A stretch of DNA of 64,000 nt, from positions 2,859,501 through 2,923,500 of the forward strand of contig NZ_JAUFPZ010000002.1 of assembly GCF_030409505.1 (NCBI RefSeq). Reading direction: 5' to 3'. The notes beneath the pieces were generated by a model, which saw nothing but the letters and a program-made list of their open reading frames with translations, was not told the origin of the DNA and did no database searches. The DNA comes from Zunongwangia endophytica (GTDB lineage Bacteria; Bacteroidota; Bacteroidia; Flavobacteriales; Flavobacteriaceae). The first letter of the stretch is position 1. Each line of letters begins with the position of its first letter. Position numbers and translations under genes: made by a program. This document shows positions 1 through 9,602 of the stretch, piece after piece.

Positions 1-1486
1 TTTTGTAATCATTCTCAAGCTTCTCGATGTAAGATTCGTCGATTATTCCATCCTTTATAAGTTTTTCAGCATAAATATCTCTAGCATTTTTATGCTTCGC
101 TATTGCTTTATAAAGTTTTGGCTGAGTAAATCTAGGCTCATCACCTTCGTTATGTCCGTATTTTCTATATCCTAATAAGTCGATAAATACATCACGCTTA
201 AACTGCATTCTAAAATCTAATGCAAACAAGACTGCATGAACTACAGCTTCAGCATCATCTGCATTAACGTGAAGTACCGGAGACAAGGTAACTTTAGCTA
301 CATCTGTACAATAAGTAGAAGATCTAGCATCTAAATAATTCGTAGTAAAACCTATCTGGTTATTCACCACGATATGAATAGTACCTGCATTTTCGTAGCC
401 TTCTAACTTCGCCATTTGCACTACTTCGTAAACTACACCTTGGGCAGCAACTGCTGCATCACCGTGTACAACGATTGGCAATACTTTAGAAGGATCACCA
501 CTATATCGACGATCTCTTTTTGCTCTTGCAATTCCTTCTACCACAGGACCCACTGTCTCTAAGTGAGATGGATTTGGAGCAATATTTATATTAATTTCTT
601 TACCACTACTTGTGCTACGACAGGACGTCCAACCTAAATGATATTTCACATCACCGTCGAAAATATCCTGCTCGTAATCTTTACCGTCAAATTCGCTAAA
701 AATATCCTTGGCTGATTTACCGAAGATATTAGTTAAGGTATTTAATCGACCTCGGTGAGCCATACCCATCACAAAATCTTTAACGCCTTTTTCAGCAGCT
801 CCTTCAATTAACGCGTCTAGCGCAGGAATTAAAGTTTCTCCACCTTCAAGTGAAAATCGTTTTTGACCAACGTATTTTCTATGTAAAAAACCTTCAAAAG
901 CAACAGCTTCATTCAGCTTTCTTAATATCTGCTTTTTCCTGTCAGTCTCGAAATCAGGATGGTTTTCGTTGACATTCAGTTTTTTCTGAATCCAATCGAT
1001 TTCTTCAGGCTTTCTAATAAACATATACTCCACTCCTATAGAGTCGCAGTAAATATTTTCGAGATGCTTGATTATATCTTTTAACTTATTAGGTCCAATA
1101 CCTAAAATATCACCTGCACTAAATGTAGTATCTAAATCGTCCTTGCTTAACCCAAAGGTTTCGATATCTAATGTAGGCTCGTATTTTCTTCTTTCCCTAA
1201 CGGGATTAGTTTTTGTAAATAAATGTCCGCGTGTACGATATCCGTCGATTAAGCGAATAACTTGAAATTCTTTAAAAACGTGATCTGGCATTGCGCCTTC
1301 CTCAAACGTTACCGGAGCTTCATCTAAAACATCAGACGAAACACCGTTTTGCTCCATTCCAAAATCAAAACCCTGAAAGAAAGCCCTCCAACTGGGCTCT
1401 ACACTATCGGGATATTGTAAATATTGATCGTATAATTCGGCAAAATATGCTGTATGTGCGGCATTAAGAAATGAAAATCTATCCAT
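1..1486 (-). CDS. sucA: 2-oxoglutarate dehydrogenase E1 component, C-terminus outside window
   Basis: Thiamine-diphosphate-dependent E1 subunit of the 2-oxoglutarate dehydrogenase complex, which decarboxylates 2-oxoglutarate and passes the succinyl group to E2 in the TCA cycle (cytoplasm). The reading frame from the ATG at 1486 encodes about 495 uninterrupted residues and runs off the left edge, so roughly half of a usual ~930-residue protein is present. It begins MDRFSFLNAAHTAYFAELY, the typical E1 N-terminal segment that docks on the complex. It contains the E1 motifs MAHRGRLN, PSHLE, the cofactor-site HGDAAVAAQGVVYE (Asp about residue 343) and GYRKYGHNEGDEPRFTQP. A promoter -7 box, TACTTTTG, lies at 1532 to 1525 on the minus strand, leaving a short leader. 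No frameshift was seen. Confidence 0.95.
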   Translation of the reverse strand, partial: MDRFSFLNAAHTAYFAELYDQYLQYPDSVEPSWRAFFQGFDFGMEQNGVSSDVLDEAPVTFEEGAMPDHVFKEFQVIRLIDGYRTRGHLFTKTNPVRERRKYEPTLDIETFGLSKDDLDTTFSAGDILGIGPNKLKDIIKHLENIYCDSIGVEYMFIRKPEEIDWIQKKLNVNENHPDFETDRKKQILRKLNEAVAFEGFLHRKYVGQKRFSLEGGETLIPALDALIEGAAEKGVKDFVMGMAHRGRLNTLTNIFGKSAKDIFSEFDGKDYEQDIFDGDVKYHLGWTSCRSTSSGKEININIAPNPSHLETVGPVVEGIARAKRDRRYSGDPSKVLPIVVHGDAAVAAQGVVYEVVQMAKLEGYENAGTIHIVVNNQIGFTTNYLDARSSTYCTDVAKVTLSPVLHVNADDAEAVVHAVLFALDFRMQFKRDVFIDLLGYRKYGHNEGDEPRFTQPKLYKAIAKHKNARDIYAEKLIKDGIIDESYIEKLENDYK

Positions 1487-1792
1487 AAGTGGAAACTAAT
1501 GTTTCTATAAAGTGTAAAACATAGCAAAAGTACAATTTTTAAAAAAAACTGGTTGTAGCATTTAATAGTTTTATTCTATTCATTAAAGGAATTTTAACAA
1601 TGCTACTAATCAACCTGAGCAGTAATTCGCTAAATCTATTACGAATATGATAATTTAAAACGTAAAAGAAATTAGAAAGGGATTAAAATTAAGGAAATTT
1701 ATGCCAAACCGGCTATAAAAATACGCGTTCAGCTTAAAAAGATGAAACTGGTTAATTCGGAAAAAAAATAAATCTGAAAAGTACTGGTTCAA
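1487..1792. other. Gene-free interval between sucA and the polyprenyl synthase
   Basis: This 306-base AT-rich gap holds the sucA promoter at its left end. I see no convincing ORF, hairpin or terminator in the rest. The polyprenyl synthase gene ends at its right edge on the same strand and could read through toward sucA. Confidence 0.6.
1525..1532 (-). promoter_or_regulatory. Candidate -7 box of the sucA promoter
   Basis: On the minus strand this reads TACTTTTG, a perfect match to the Bacteroidota -7 consensus TAnnTTTG, 39 bases before the sucA ATG. No clear -33 TTTG is visible about 20 bases further upstream, so the assignment rests on the -7 element alone. Confidence 0.5.
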
Positions 1793-2767
1793 TTAAACCG
1801 TTCTACTCATTAGCATTTTTCCAAAATCACGCAAAGGTGTTTTCTTTTCTTCAGGAATAGAAATACCATCTAAAACATCGAAAGCCAAATTGGTGTATTT
1901 TTCGATCTCTTTTTTGGTAGACGCCGCCGCTCCACTACTTTTAAATATAGCTTTAACAGTTTCAATCTTACCAGAATTATCTTCCGGATTTATAGAATAT
2001 AGGTATTCTAGTTGTTTTGCTTCATCTTTAGTGGATGCTTCTAAAGACTTCAGAAATAAAAATGTCTTCTTATTTTCTATAATATCGCCCCCCACCTGCT
2101 TACCAAAAGTTTTTGGATCGCCAAATGCGTCTAAATAATCGTCCTGAAGTTGAAAAGCGATTCCTAATAATCTACCAAATTGATAAATGGCTTTTTTACA
2201 ATCCTCATCAACCTGCGCTACAATTGCGCCCATTTGTAAGGAAGCACCAACCAATACCGCTGTCTTGTATTCGATCATTTTTAGGTAATCATCGATACTT
2301 ACATCTTCCCTGGTTTCAAAATCGATATCATATTGCTGTCCTTCGCATACTTCGATAGCAGTTTTTGTAAAAAGCTTCGCTAATTCTTTAAAAGTATCGC
2401 CTTCATAATTTTCGAAAAGTTGATAGGCGTTTATCAGCATGGCATCACCTGATAATATTCCGGTATTTATATCCCACTTTTCATGGACAGTTTGCTTTCC
2501 TCTTCTTAAAGGAGCATCGTCCATAATATCATCATGCACTAAAGAAAAATTATGGAAAATTTCGATCGCTAATGCAGCATCCAGCGCTTCTTTGTGCTCT
2601 TTCTCAAAAATATCGGTTGCCATTAATACTAATACTGGCCGCAACCTTTTTCCGCCTAAACCAAGAATATAAACCATTGGTTCATAAAGATTAGCGGGTT
2701 CTTTAATTTTCAATTTATTATTTAAATAGTCCAAAAAAACCTCGCGATACTCTGTAATAGCCAGCAT
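1793..2767 (-). CDS. Polyprenyl (prenyl) diphosphate synthase
   Basis: Trans-prenyltransferase that condenses isopentenyl diphosphate with allylic diphosphates to make a C15-C20 or longer isoprenoid precursor (quinone, carotenoid or lipid-carrier pathways). Both Asp-rich Mg-diphosphate motifs are present, HDDIMDDAPLRRGK and the later FQLQDDYLDAFGD, along with GGKRLRP near the N-terminus. A bulky Phe five residues before the first motif hints at a short product, but chain length cannot be read with confidence. The frame extends up to 2812, but a perfect -7 box (TAAATTTG, 2817 to 2810 minus) covers that start. The ATG at 2767 (MLAITEYREVF, 324 residues) is therefore preferred and matches the family N-terminus. 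It diverges from the TetR gene. Confidence 0.92.
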   Translation of the reverse strand: MLAITEYREVFLDYLNNKLKIKEPANLYEPMVYILGLGGKRLRPVLVLMATDIFEKEHKEALDAALAIEIFHNFSLVHDDIMDDAPLRRGKQTVHEKWDINTGILSGDAMLINAYQLFENYEGDTFKELAKLFTKTAIEVCEGQQYDIDFETREDVSIDDYLKMIEYKTAVLVGASLQMGAIVAQVDEDCKKAIYQFGRLLGIAFQLQDDYLDAFGDPKTFGKQVGGDIIENKKTFLFLKSLEASTKDEAKQLEYLYSINPEDNSGKIETVKAIFKSSGAAASTKKEIEKYTNLAFDVLDGISIPEEKKTPLRDFGKMLMSRTV

Positions 2768-2809
2768 TAAAATAAATTTTGCGCTAAAATACCATAATTG
2801 CAATAATTT

Positions 2810-2817
2810 CAAATTTA
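2810..2817 (-). promoter_or_regulatory. Candidate -7 box of the polyprenyl synthase gene
   Basis: Minus-strand TAAATTTG is a perfect TAnnTTTG match. It places transcription start near 2803 and rules out the longest possible start codon at 2812. No clear -33 element was seen. Confidence 0.5.
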
Positions 2818-2847
2818 AAGCAAGGATTAAATATTTATAAAAACTCT

Positions 2848-2875
2848 GGAAACTTTATTTGTTTTAAAAGTTTCC
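2848..2875. promoter_or_regulatory. Perfect inverted repeat, candidate TetR operator
   Basis: GGAAACTTT (2848-2856) and AAAGTTTCC (2867-2875) form a perfect 9-base inverted repeat with a 10-base spacer. It overlaps the -33 element (2858-2861) of the TetR-efflux promoter, a classic arrangement for repression. It also lies about 30 bases behind the divergent polyprenyl synthase -7 box. Binding by the adjacent TetR protein is inference. Confidence 0.6.
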
Positions 2876-2889
2876 GTAGACTACATTTG
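2858..2889 (+). promoter_or_regulatory. Promoter of the TetR-RND efflux operon
   Basis: TTTG at 2858-2861, a 20-base spacer, and TACATTTG at 2882-2889 match the Bacteroidota housekeeping promoter TTTG-N19-21-TAnnTTTG fully. Transcription would begin near 2895, about 12 bases before the TTG start codon of the regulator. Confidence 0.7.
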
Positions 2890-2906
2890 TCACAAATTTT
2901 TAAAAA

Positions 2907-3521
2907 TTGAAAGACCACATTTTAAATATGGCAACAGAGATGTTTTTGGAATACGGCTTTAAAAGCGTCACTATGGACGATATTGCCGCCAAACTTGGCA
3001 TTTCTAAAAAAACCATTTACGCCAACTATACCACCAAGACAAAACTGGTGCATGATGTTGCCTTCAATATTTTATACAAAATTCAGGATAGGATAGCTGA
3101 AATAAAGAAAAAAGACATAAACGCTATCGAAGAACTCTTTGAAGTGAAAAAACAGGTTAGTATTTTTTTAAAAGATGAGAAATCATCACCTCAGTTTCAA
3201 TTACAAAAATATTATCCGGAAATTTTTGAAAACGTAGAAAGCACCAAATGTGAAACGATACAATGTAGTATTACAGAAAACGTTACCCGCGGAATAGACG
3301 AAGGACTTTTTAGAGAAGACGTGGATACAAATTTTATATGCAAAATATACCACTACGGACTCCAAAACGTAAGAGACACTTCTATTTTCCCACCAGAACA
3401 GTATAACAAAAGCGATTTGTTTCAGCTTTTCATAGAATATCACATAAGAGGAATTGCCACCAAAAAAGGATTACAAATTTTAGAAGATCTATTAAATTAT
3501 AATGAGACAGAAACTAACTAA
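2907..3521 (+). CDS. TetR/AcrR family transcriptional regulator of the efflux operon
   Basis: DNA-binding repressor of 204 residues. The N-terminal helix-turn-helix is typical: residues ~8-50 include ATEMFLEYGFKSVTMDDIA and KLGISKKTIYANYTTK. The rest is a variable helical ligand-binding domain. The start is a TTG at 2907; the alternative ATG at 2928 would remove the first helix of the HTH domain. It is the first gene of a four-gene operon and overlaps the TolC-like gene by 20 bases. A perfect palindrome on its promoter (2848-2875) suggests autoregulation of the whole pump. The ligand is unknown. Confidence 0.92.
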   Translation: MKDHILNMATEMFLEYGFKSVTMDDIAAKLGISKKTIYANYTTKTKLVHDVAFNILYKIQDRIAEIKKKDINAIEELFEVKKQVSIFLKDEKSSPQFQLQKYYPEIFENVESTKCETIQCSITENVTRGIDEGLFREDVDTNFICKIYHYGLQNVRDTSIFPPEQYNKSDLFQLFIEYHIRGIATKKGLQILEDLLNYNETETN

Positions 3522-4947
3522 AAGTTTATTTGCCATGTTTTTAGTTATCAGCACGGGATTATACGCCCAAACTGATAATGCACCCCAATCCTATTCTTTT
3601 TCTTTGGAAGAAGCCATTCGATATGGATTGGATCACAATGTAGAGGCTGTTAATGCCCAAAAAGATATTGCGATTTCGCTAAAACAAAAATGGGAAATTA
3701 TCGCACAGGGCTTACCACAGATAAGTGCTGCTGCAGATTATCAAAATAATCTAAAACAACCTGTTTCCTTACTACCTGCAGCAGCTTTTGATAACACCCA
3801 AAGTACAGTAAATATTGTAGAAAAGTATTTTGACAACGTAAATAGAAATAATGTATCGGTAAGCCCTCCTGGCGGTTTTATACCTGTGGTTTTTGGAACC
3901 AAGCAGAGCATGAATGCTACTGCAACTTGGAATCAAATAATATTTGATGGTTCGTACATCGTAGGAATCCAATCTGCAAAAACATTGCTTCAGATTACCG
4001 AAAATGCAAAAACAAAAACCGATCAGGAAGTAAAAAAAGGTGTTATAAATGCCTATGGTAACGTTCTTTTAGCTGAAGAAAATGTGGACATTCTTAAAAT
4101 GAATGTAGAAAGCGTACAAAGTACCTACGACGAAACCAAAGCAACTTTTGAAAATGGACTGGCAGAAGAGGAAGATGTAGAGCAACTTGAAATCACGCTG
4201 TTAACTTTGAAAAACAATCTGAATAGAAGTAAGCGAATGAAACAAATTGCTTACGAAATGCTCAATATCACCTTGGGACTTCCAGTTGAAGCTGATATCA
4301 CACTTACCGAAGAGCTAGAAGCCTTAGCCATGCAATATTTCGACTTGGCCATTTTAGAAAAAGAAATCCCGGTAGAAGATAATATTGATTACAGGATTGC
4401 AAAAAACACCGCAGAATCTGCAGAAATTGAGGTGAAGCTGGAGCAAGCAAAAGCGCTCCCTTCGCTAACAGGTTATGTTAACTATGGATATCAAGGGTTT
4501 AGTCAAAAATTCACATTCTTAACTGATAATCAGGATTATTTCGATCAGTCTGTTTTAGGAATAAGTCTGAATATCCCCATTTTTAGCAGCGGTATGCGAT
4601 CAGCAAGAACGCAACAACAAAAAATTGCGCTAGAGCAAGCTCTTATGGATTTAGAGTACACCGAAAACGAAGTGAAGCAACAAATCAATTCTGCTAAAAC
4701 AGAATACGAGTATAGTTTAGATAATTACCAGGTGCAAAAGAAAAATCTTGCCTTATCTGAACGTATCGAAAATAAGAACAAAATTAAATTTGAAGAAGGA
4801 GTTGCCAGTAGTTTCGAGTTAAACGAAGCACAAAGACAGCTTTACACCGCACAACAGGATTACTTACAATCTATGCTTAACGTAATTACAACTAAGGTTG
4901 AGTTAGAAAATTTATTAGATACAACTAAATATGAAGATCAAGAATAA
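3502..4947 (+). CDS. TolC family outer-membrane efflux protein
   Basis: Outer-membrane channel of a tripartite RND pump, 481 residues. A signal peptide ends at about residue 22 (LVISTGLYAQ). Two OEP repeats rich in long amphipathic helices follow, with typical segments LNRSKRMKQIAYEMLNITLG in the first half and FEEGVASSFELNEAQRQLY near the C-terminus. It overlaps the regulator gene by 20 bases and the adaptor frame begins just before its stop, so translation is probably coupled. Function follows from the family and operon context; the substrate is unknown. Confidence 0.93.
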   Translation: MRQKLTKSLFAMFLVISTGLYAQTDNAPQSYSFSLEEAIRYGLDHNVEAVNAQKDIAISLKQKWEIIAQGLPQISAAADYQNNLKQPVSLLPAAAFDNTQSTVNIVEKYFDNVNRNNVSVSPPGGFIPVVFGTKQSMNATATWNQIIFDGSYIVGIQSAKTLLQITENAKTKTDQEVKKGVINAYGNVLLAEENVDILKMNVESVQSTYDETKATFENGLAEEEDVEQLEITLLTLKNNLNRSKRMKQIAYEMLNITLGLPVEADITLTEELEALAMQYFDLAILEKEIPVEDNIDYRIAKNTAESAEIEVKLEQAKALPSLTGYVNYGYQGFSQKFTFLTDNQDYFDQSVLGISLNIPIFSSGMRSARTQQQKIALEQALMDLEYTENEVKQQINSAKTEYEYSLDNYQVQKKNLALSERIENKNKIKFEEGVASSFELNEAQRQLYTAQQDYLQSMLNVITTKVELENLLDTTKYEDQE

Positions 4948-4960
4948 TTACCCCCGCCAT

Positions 4961-6127
4961 ATGAAAAAATTAGCAGCAATTTTTAGTGTTTCTCTTTTAC
5001 TCGCCGCTTGTGGAAACGACAACGAAAAATCGGTGGATCAATTAATTGAAGAAGGAAATCTTTCTGAAATTAGAGCACGTAAATCTGAGCTTAGCAAAGA
5101 ACAAAGCTCAATTACTTCAGATATTAATAGGTTAGATGAAGAAATTAACAAACTCGATAAAAACAAAAACCTTAATCTGGTAACTACGCAAAAAATAGCA
5201 GATAGCACGTTTGCGCATTATGCCGAAGTACAAGGTGATGTGGCTACCGACGAGAATATTATTGTCTACCCAGAATATTCCGGAATTTTAGATAGAATCT
5301 ATGTACAGGAGGGTGATAAAGTAAATAAAGGACAGGTTTTAGCCAAAATCGATGATGGCGGATTATCCAGCCAGGTCGCACAATCTGAAGCACAGGCTAC
5401 CCTTGCAAAAACTACCTACGAACGTCAAAAGAGACTTTGGGATCAAAATATCGGATCTGAAATTCAGTATTTAGAAGCCAAAACAAACTACGAAGCGTCT
5501 CAAAAAGCAGCAGAGCAACTAAAATCTCAGCTTGCAAAAACTACTGTTACGGCTCCATTTAGTGGTGTGATAGACGAGATCATTAGCAATCAGGGAGAAG
5601 TTGTAAGCCCTGGGCAAAGCCAGCTTTTAAGGATTATCAATCTCAGCAATATGTATGTTGAAGCAGCAGTTCCAGAGAATTACTTATCTAAAATTCAGAA
5701 GGGGACTTCAGTAAAAGTAATGATTAGTTCTGTTGGTCAAAATTACGAAGGAAAAGTAACTGAAGTTGGAAACAATATCAACCCTGCAAATAGGACATTC
5801 CGTGTAAAAATTGCTATCCCTAATCCTGATCGATTAATAAAACCGAATCAGATTGCTACAATTTTACTTAATGACTATACGGCTGAAGGTGCCATTACTA
5901 TTCCAGAGAATACTGTTCAGAAAAATTCTTTAGGCGAAAGTGTCGTGTATACTCTCGAAAGCAAAACAGACAGCACAGGTGTCGCTAAGAAAAACATTAT
6001 CAAAACTGGTTACGTTTATAACAACAAGATTGAAGTTACAGAAGGTTTAGAAGCTGGTGCAACTTTAATTGTAGAAGGCAGCAAGAGTTTAAGAGACGGA
6101 CAGGAAGTAAAAATTAGCAAAAACTAA
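4961..6127 (+). CDS. RND efflux periplasmic adaptor lipoprotein (membrane fusion protein)
   Basis: Links the inner-membrane RND permease to the TolC-like channel. From the ATG at 4961 the protein is 388 residues with a lipobox (LLLAACG), so it is anchored to a membrane as a lipoprotein. An upstream in-frame ATG at 4931 would add ten residues before the signal peptide and is less likely. Charged coiled-coil sequence follows the lipobox, then a biotinyl-lipoyl segment (YPEYSGILDRIYVQEGDKV), a helical hairpin, a second lipoyl half (TVTAPFSGVIDEI) and beta-barrel domains. It sits directly before the permease with a 3-base gap. Confidence 0.93.
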   Translation: MKKLAAIFSVSLLLAACGNDNEKSVDQLIEEGNLSEIRARKSELSKEQSSITSDINRLDEEINKLDKNKNLNLVTTQKIADSTFAHYAEVQGDVATDENIIVYPEYSGILDRIYVQEGDKVNKGQVLAKIDDGGLSSQVAQSEAQATLAKTTYERQKRLWDQNIGSEIQYLEAKTNYEASQKAAEQLKSQLAKTTVTAPFSGVIDEIISNQGEVVSPGQSQLLRIINLSNMYVEAAVPENYLSKIQKGTSVKVMISSVGQNYEGKVTEVGNNINPANRTFRVKIAIPNPDRLIKPNQIATILLNDYTAEGAITIPENTVQKNSLGESVVYTLESKTDSTGVAKKNIIKTGYVYNNKIEVTEGLEAGATLIVEGSKSLRDGQEVKISKN

Positions 6128-6130
6128 AAA

Positions 6131-9100
6131 ATGAATAGTATAGATAAAGAATTTAAGCTCTCCTCCTGGGCGATCGACAACAAAATGACGGTTTACGTTA
6201 TTATTGCGATCATTATGCTTGGTGGTTTGCTTTCTTATTACGGAATGCCTCGTGAAGCTTTTCCCGAAATTATAGAGACTAAGATTTACGTAAGCTCGGT
6301 TAACCCAGGAAACTCTGCCGAGGACGTAGAAAAGTTTATCACCGAACCTTTAGAAGAGGAGTTTAATGATATTGCAGGCATTAAAGAAATCACCTCTACT
6401 ACCCTTCAGGATTACTCGATTGTAATTGTTGAGTTTGAAGAAGATATTAGTGTTGATGTTGCGAAAACTAAAGTTAAAGATAAAGTTGATTTAGTGAAAG
6501 CTGAAACTACCTGGCCAACCTTAGATAACGGCGCCAAGGTAGAACCAAATGTTTTTGATCTTAACCTTTCTGAAGAGCAACCGATATTAAACATCAATCT
6601 TACGGGAGATTATCCAGTTCAGCAATTAAAAACTTACGCTGAATACCTTCAGGATAAAATAGAATTGCTTCCTCAAATTAAAGAAGCAAGCATTCGTGGT
6701 GCTGAAGAAATGGAGGTAGAAATTGCTGTAGATATTTATAAAATGTCGGCTTCGCAGGTAAGTTTTGATGATATCATCAATGCTGTTAGTCTCGAAAATA
6801 AAACAATTTCTGCAGGAAATGTGATTACCAGTGGTATTCAGAAAAACATTAGAGTTGTTGGTGAAATTCAGGATCCAGCAGAACTTGAAAATGTAATCGT
6901 AAAACGTGAAGGCGGAAATATCTTTCTGAAAGATATCGCAGATATCAATTTCAAGGAAAAAGATGCGACCACTTTTGCAAGAGAAAAAGGTACGCCCGTT
7001 GTGATGTTAGACATCAAAAAACGTGGCGGAAAAAACATGATCGAGGCTGTTGAGAGCATTAAAGAAATCATCAGCACAGAGAAAGAGAATTACTTACCAG
7101 AAGATCTTAATATCTCATATTCTAACGACCAGTCTACAAAAACACAGACTCAGGTAGACGATTTGGTAAACAATATCATCTTTGGGGTAATATTGGTGGT
7201 TTTAGTACTCATGTTTTTCTTAGGATTTAGAAACGCACTATTTGTAGGTTTAGCGATACCACTTTCTATGTTCTTATCTTACATCGTATTATCTAGTTTA
7301 GGATATACACTAAATACCATGGTTCTTTTTGCATTGGTAATGGGACTAGGTATGTTGGTAGATAATGGTATCGTGGTTGTAGAAAACGTGTATACCTTAA
7401 TGGACGAAGGTATGTCGCGCACCAAAGCAGCTAAACAAGGACTTGGTGAAATTGCGTGGCCTATTATTGCCTCTACTGCAACTACACTTGCAGCCTTCTT
7501 CCCTTTAGGTTTATGGCCAGGTACTATTGGTAAATTTATGATGATCTTTCCTATAACATTATCTATAGTATTAGGATCCTCTTTATTTGTAGCTCTTATT
7601 ATAAACTCGATGTTAACTTCTCAGTTTATGAAAACTGAAGAAGAGGAAATGACTAAAAAGAAACTTATCAGATCCTCTATTATTTTTGGTGCTTTAGGAA
7701 TTCTCTTTTTATTGAGTGGATTTCTATTAGACATTGGTGCCTTTAGAGGAATAGGAAATATCTTGATTTTAGTGGTGATCCTTTTATGGATTTACAAATA
7801 TCTGCTTACTAGAGCTATTGCTTATTTCCAGTTTACCGCTTTAAAGAAGTTAGAGAATTCTTATGAGGATACGCTTAAATACGCCTTGAAAGGAAAAAGA
7901 GCTTATGCGTTTTTCTTCGGAACAGTGATTATGCTTATCGCTTCATTTATTTTAATTGGGGCTGTACAACCAAACGTATTGTTTTTCCCTGAAAATGAAC
8001 CTAAGCAAATTATCACGTATATCGAATATCCAGAAGGTACAGATATTCAAAAAACGAATGAGCTAACCAAACAAGTTGAACAAAGGATCTATGATGCCAT
8101 CGAAAAGTATAATGATGATGGTTATAATTATATGGTAGAATCTGCCGTTTCTCAAGTTGGTGAAGGTGCAGGAAATCCTCAAACAGATGGCGGCCAGCAA
8201 AACGAAATGCCTCATAAGGGAAAAATAACCTTATCGATGCGTGAGTTTAATGAGCGTAGAGGAGTAAAAAGTAGTGAAGTGATGGAAGAAATTCGCCAGG
8301 CCGTTCAAGGCTTTCCGGGTGCTTCTATTATTGTCGAAAAAGATGCCGCTGGCCCACCGGCTGGTTATCCAATTAATATCGAGCTTCGAGGCGAAAACTA
8401 TGAAGAAATGCTTGCTGAAGCCGAGAATATGCGTTCTTACATTCAGAATTTAAGCATCGAAGGAATCGAAGAACTTAAAATTGATGTAAATAAATCTAAA
8501 GCTGAATTACAAGTTAAGGTCGATCGAAGAAAAGCAGGACAACTTGGAGTTTCCACTGTAGCTGTGGGACAAACCTTGCGTCGTGCAATTTATGGCGAAG
8601 AAATTTCGACTTATAAAAATGGTGATGATGATTATGAAGTAAATGTACGTTTTGGGGATGAATTTAGATACGATGAAAATGCATTGTTTAATCAACCCAT
8701 AACCTTCAAAAATCAAAACAACGGGGAAACCGTGCAGGTGCCAATTTCATCTTTAGTTGAAACTGATGCCACTTCTTCTTTTAGCGCTATTAAAAGAAAG
8801 GATTTAAAAAGAGTCATTACCGTTTATTCGAATGTTCTTGGGGATTACAATGCCAACGAAATTGTTGCCCAGTTAAAAACTGAACTTCAGAATTATGAAT
8901 TACCAGAGGAAATGAATTTTGCTTTTACTGGTGAGCAGGAAGAACAGGAAGACAACATGGCTTTCTTATTAAAAGCACTTCTAATTGCTATTGGCGGGAT
9001 ATTATTGATTCTGGTAGCTCAATTTAATTCATTATCTAAACCGATAATTATAGTTAGTGCGGTAGTCTTAAGTTTAGTAGGTGTATTCTTTGGATTGATT

Positions 9101-9601
9101 ATTTTCCAGATGGATTTTGTGATCATTATGACGATGATGGGAATTATTTCTCTTGCAGGTATCGTAGTAAATAATGCAATTGTACTTATTGATTACACTC
9201 AGATTCTTATTGACAGAAAGAAAAATGAATTAGGAATCGAAGAAAATGATCTACTTACTAAAGCGCAATATTTTGAATGTATTGTTAGAGGTGGTCGATC
9301 AAGATTACGACCTGTATTATTAACTGCGATAACCACAGTACTTGGTTTAATTCCATTAGCCATAGGATTTAATATCGACTTCTTTGGATTGATGATTGAC
9401 TATGCACCGGGAATTTACATTGGTGGAGATAACGTGATCTTTTGGGGTCCATTAGCGTGGACTGTAATTTTTGGATTAGTGTTCGCAACCTTCCTAACCT
9501 TAATTGTAGTACCGGTAATGTTTTACCTGGTTAATCGTGCAAAAGTTAAAACACGGAATAAAAGAAATGCCAGAAAACGGCAAAAGTTAGCAAATAGCTA
9601 A
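6131..9601 (+). CDS. RND family efflux permease
   Basis: Inner-membrane proton-driven exporter of 1156 residues, slightly longer than the usual ~1030-1050. It has the expected architecture: TM1 near residues 20-40, a large porter domain, TM2-6, a second porter domain, and TM8-12. The TM4 motif reads LVDNGIVVVENVY, so the AcrB Asp407-Asp408 pair is Asp411-Asn412. The TM10 motif reads GIVVNNAIVLIDY, so the AcrB relay Lys940 position is Asn1014. This indicates a single-Asp relay, as in many Bacteroidota RND proteins. Extra length lies in the TM6-TM7 cytoplasmic region and near GFNIDFFGLMIDYAPG. It is the last gene of the operon and is followed by a strong terminator. Confidence 0.95.
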   Translation: MNSIDKEFKLSSWAIDNKMTVYVIIAIIMLGGLLSYYGMPREAFPEIIETKIYVSSVNPGNSAEDVEKFITEPLEEEFNDIAGIKEITSTTLQDYSIVIVEFEEDISVDVAKTKVKDKVDLVKAETTWPTLDNGAKVEPNVFDLNLSEEQPILNINLTGDYPVQQLKTYAEYLQDKIELLPQIKEASIRGAEEMEVEIAVDIYKMSASQVSFDDIINAVSLENKTISAGNVITSGIQKNIRVVGEIQDPAELENVIVKREGGNIFLKDIADINFKEKDATTFAREKGTPVVMLDIKKRGGKNMIEAVESIKEIISTEKENYLPEDLNISYSNDQSTKTQTQVDDLVNNIIFGVILVVLVLMFFLGFRNALFVGLAIPLSMFLSYIVLSSLGYTLNTMVLFALVMGLGMLVDNGIVVVENVYTLMDEGMSRTKAAKQGLGEIAWPIIASTATTLAAFFPLGLWPGTIGKFMMIFPITLSIVLGSSLFVALIINSMLTSQFMKTEEEEMTKKKLIRSSIIFGALGILFLLSGFLLDIGAFRGIGNILILVVILLWIYKYLLTRAIAYFQFTALKKLENSYEDTLKYALKGKRAYAFFFGTVIMLIASFILIGAVQPNVLFFPENEPKQIITYIEYPEGTDIQKTNELTKQVEQRIYDAIEKYNDDGYNYMVESAVSQVGEGAGNPQTDGGQQNEMPHKGKITLSMREFNERRGVKSSEVMEEIRQAVQGFPGASIIVEKDAAGPPAGYPINIELRGENYEEMLAEAENMRSYIQNLSIEGIEELKIDVNKSKAELQVKVDRRKAGQLGVSTVAVGQTLRRAIYGEEISTYKNGDDDYEVNVRFGDEFRYDENALFNQPITFKNQNNGETVQVPISSLVETDATSSFSAIKRKDLKRVITVYSNVLGDYNANEIVAQLKTELQNYELPEEMNFAFTGEQEEQEDNMAFLLKALLIAIGGILLILVAQFNSLSKPIIIVSAVVLSLVGVFFGLIIFQMDFVIIMTMMGIISLAGIVVNNAIVLIDYTQILIDRKKNELGIEENDLLTKAQYFECIVRGGRSRLRPVLLTAITTVLGLIPLAIGFNIDFFGLMIDYAPGIYIGGDNVIFWGPLAWTVIFGLVFATFLTLIVVPVMFYLVNRAKVKTRNKRNARKRQKLANS

Positions 9602-9602
9602 A

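Noticed and set aside
1068..1265. A 65-codon plus-strand frame in the sucA region
   Set aside because: Shadow of the sucA reading frame, which is intact on the opposite strand.
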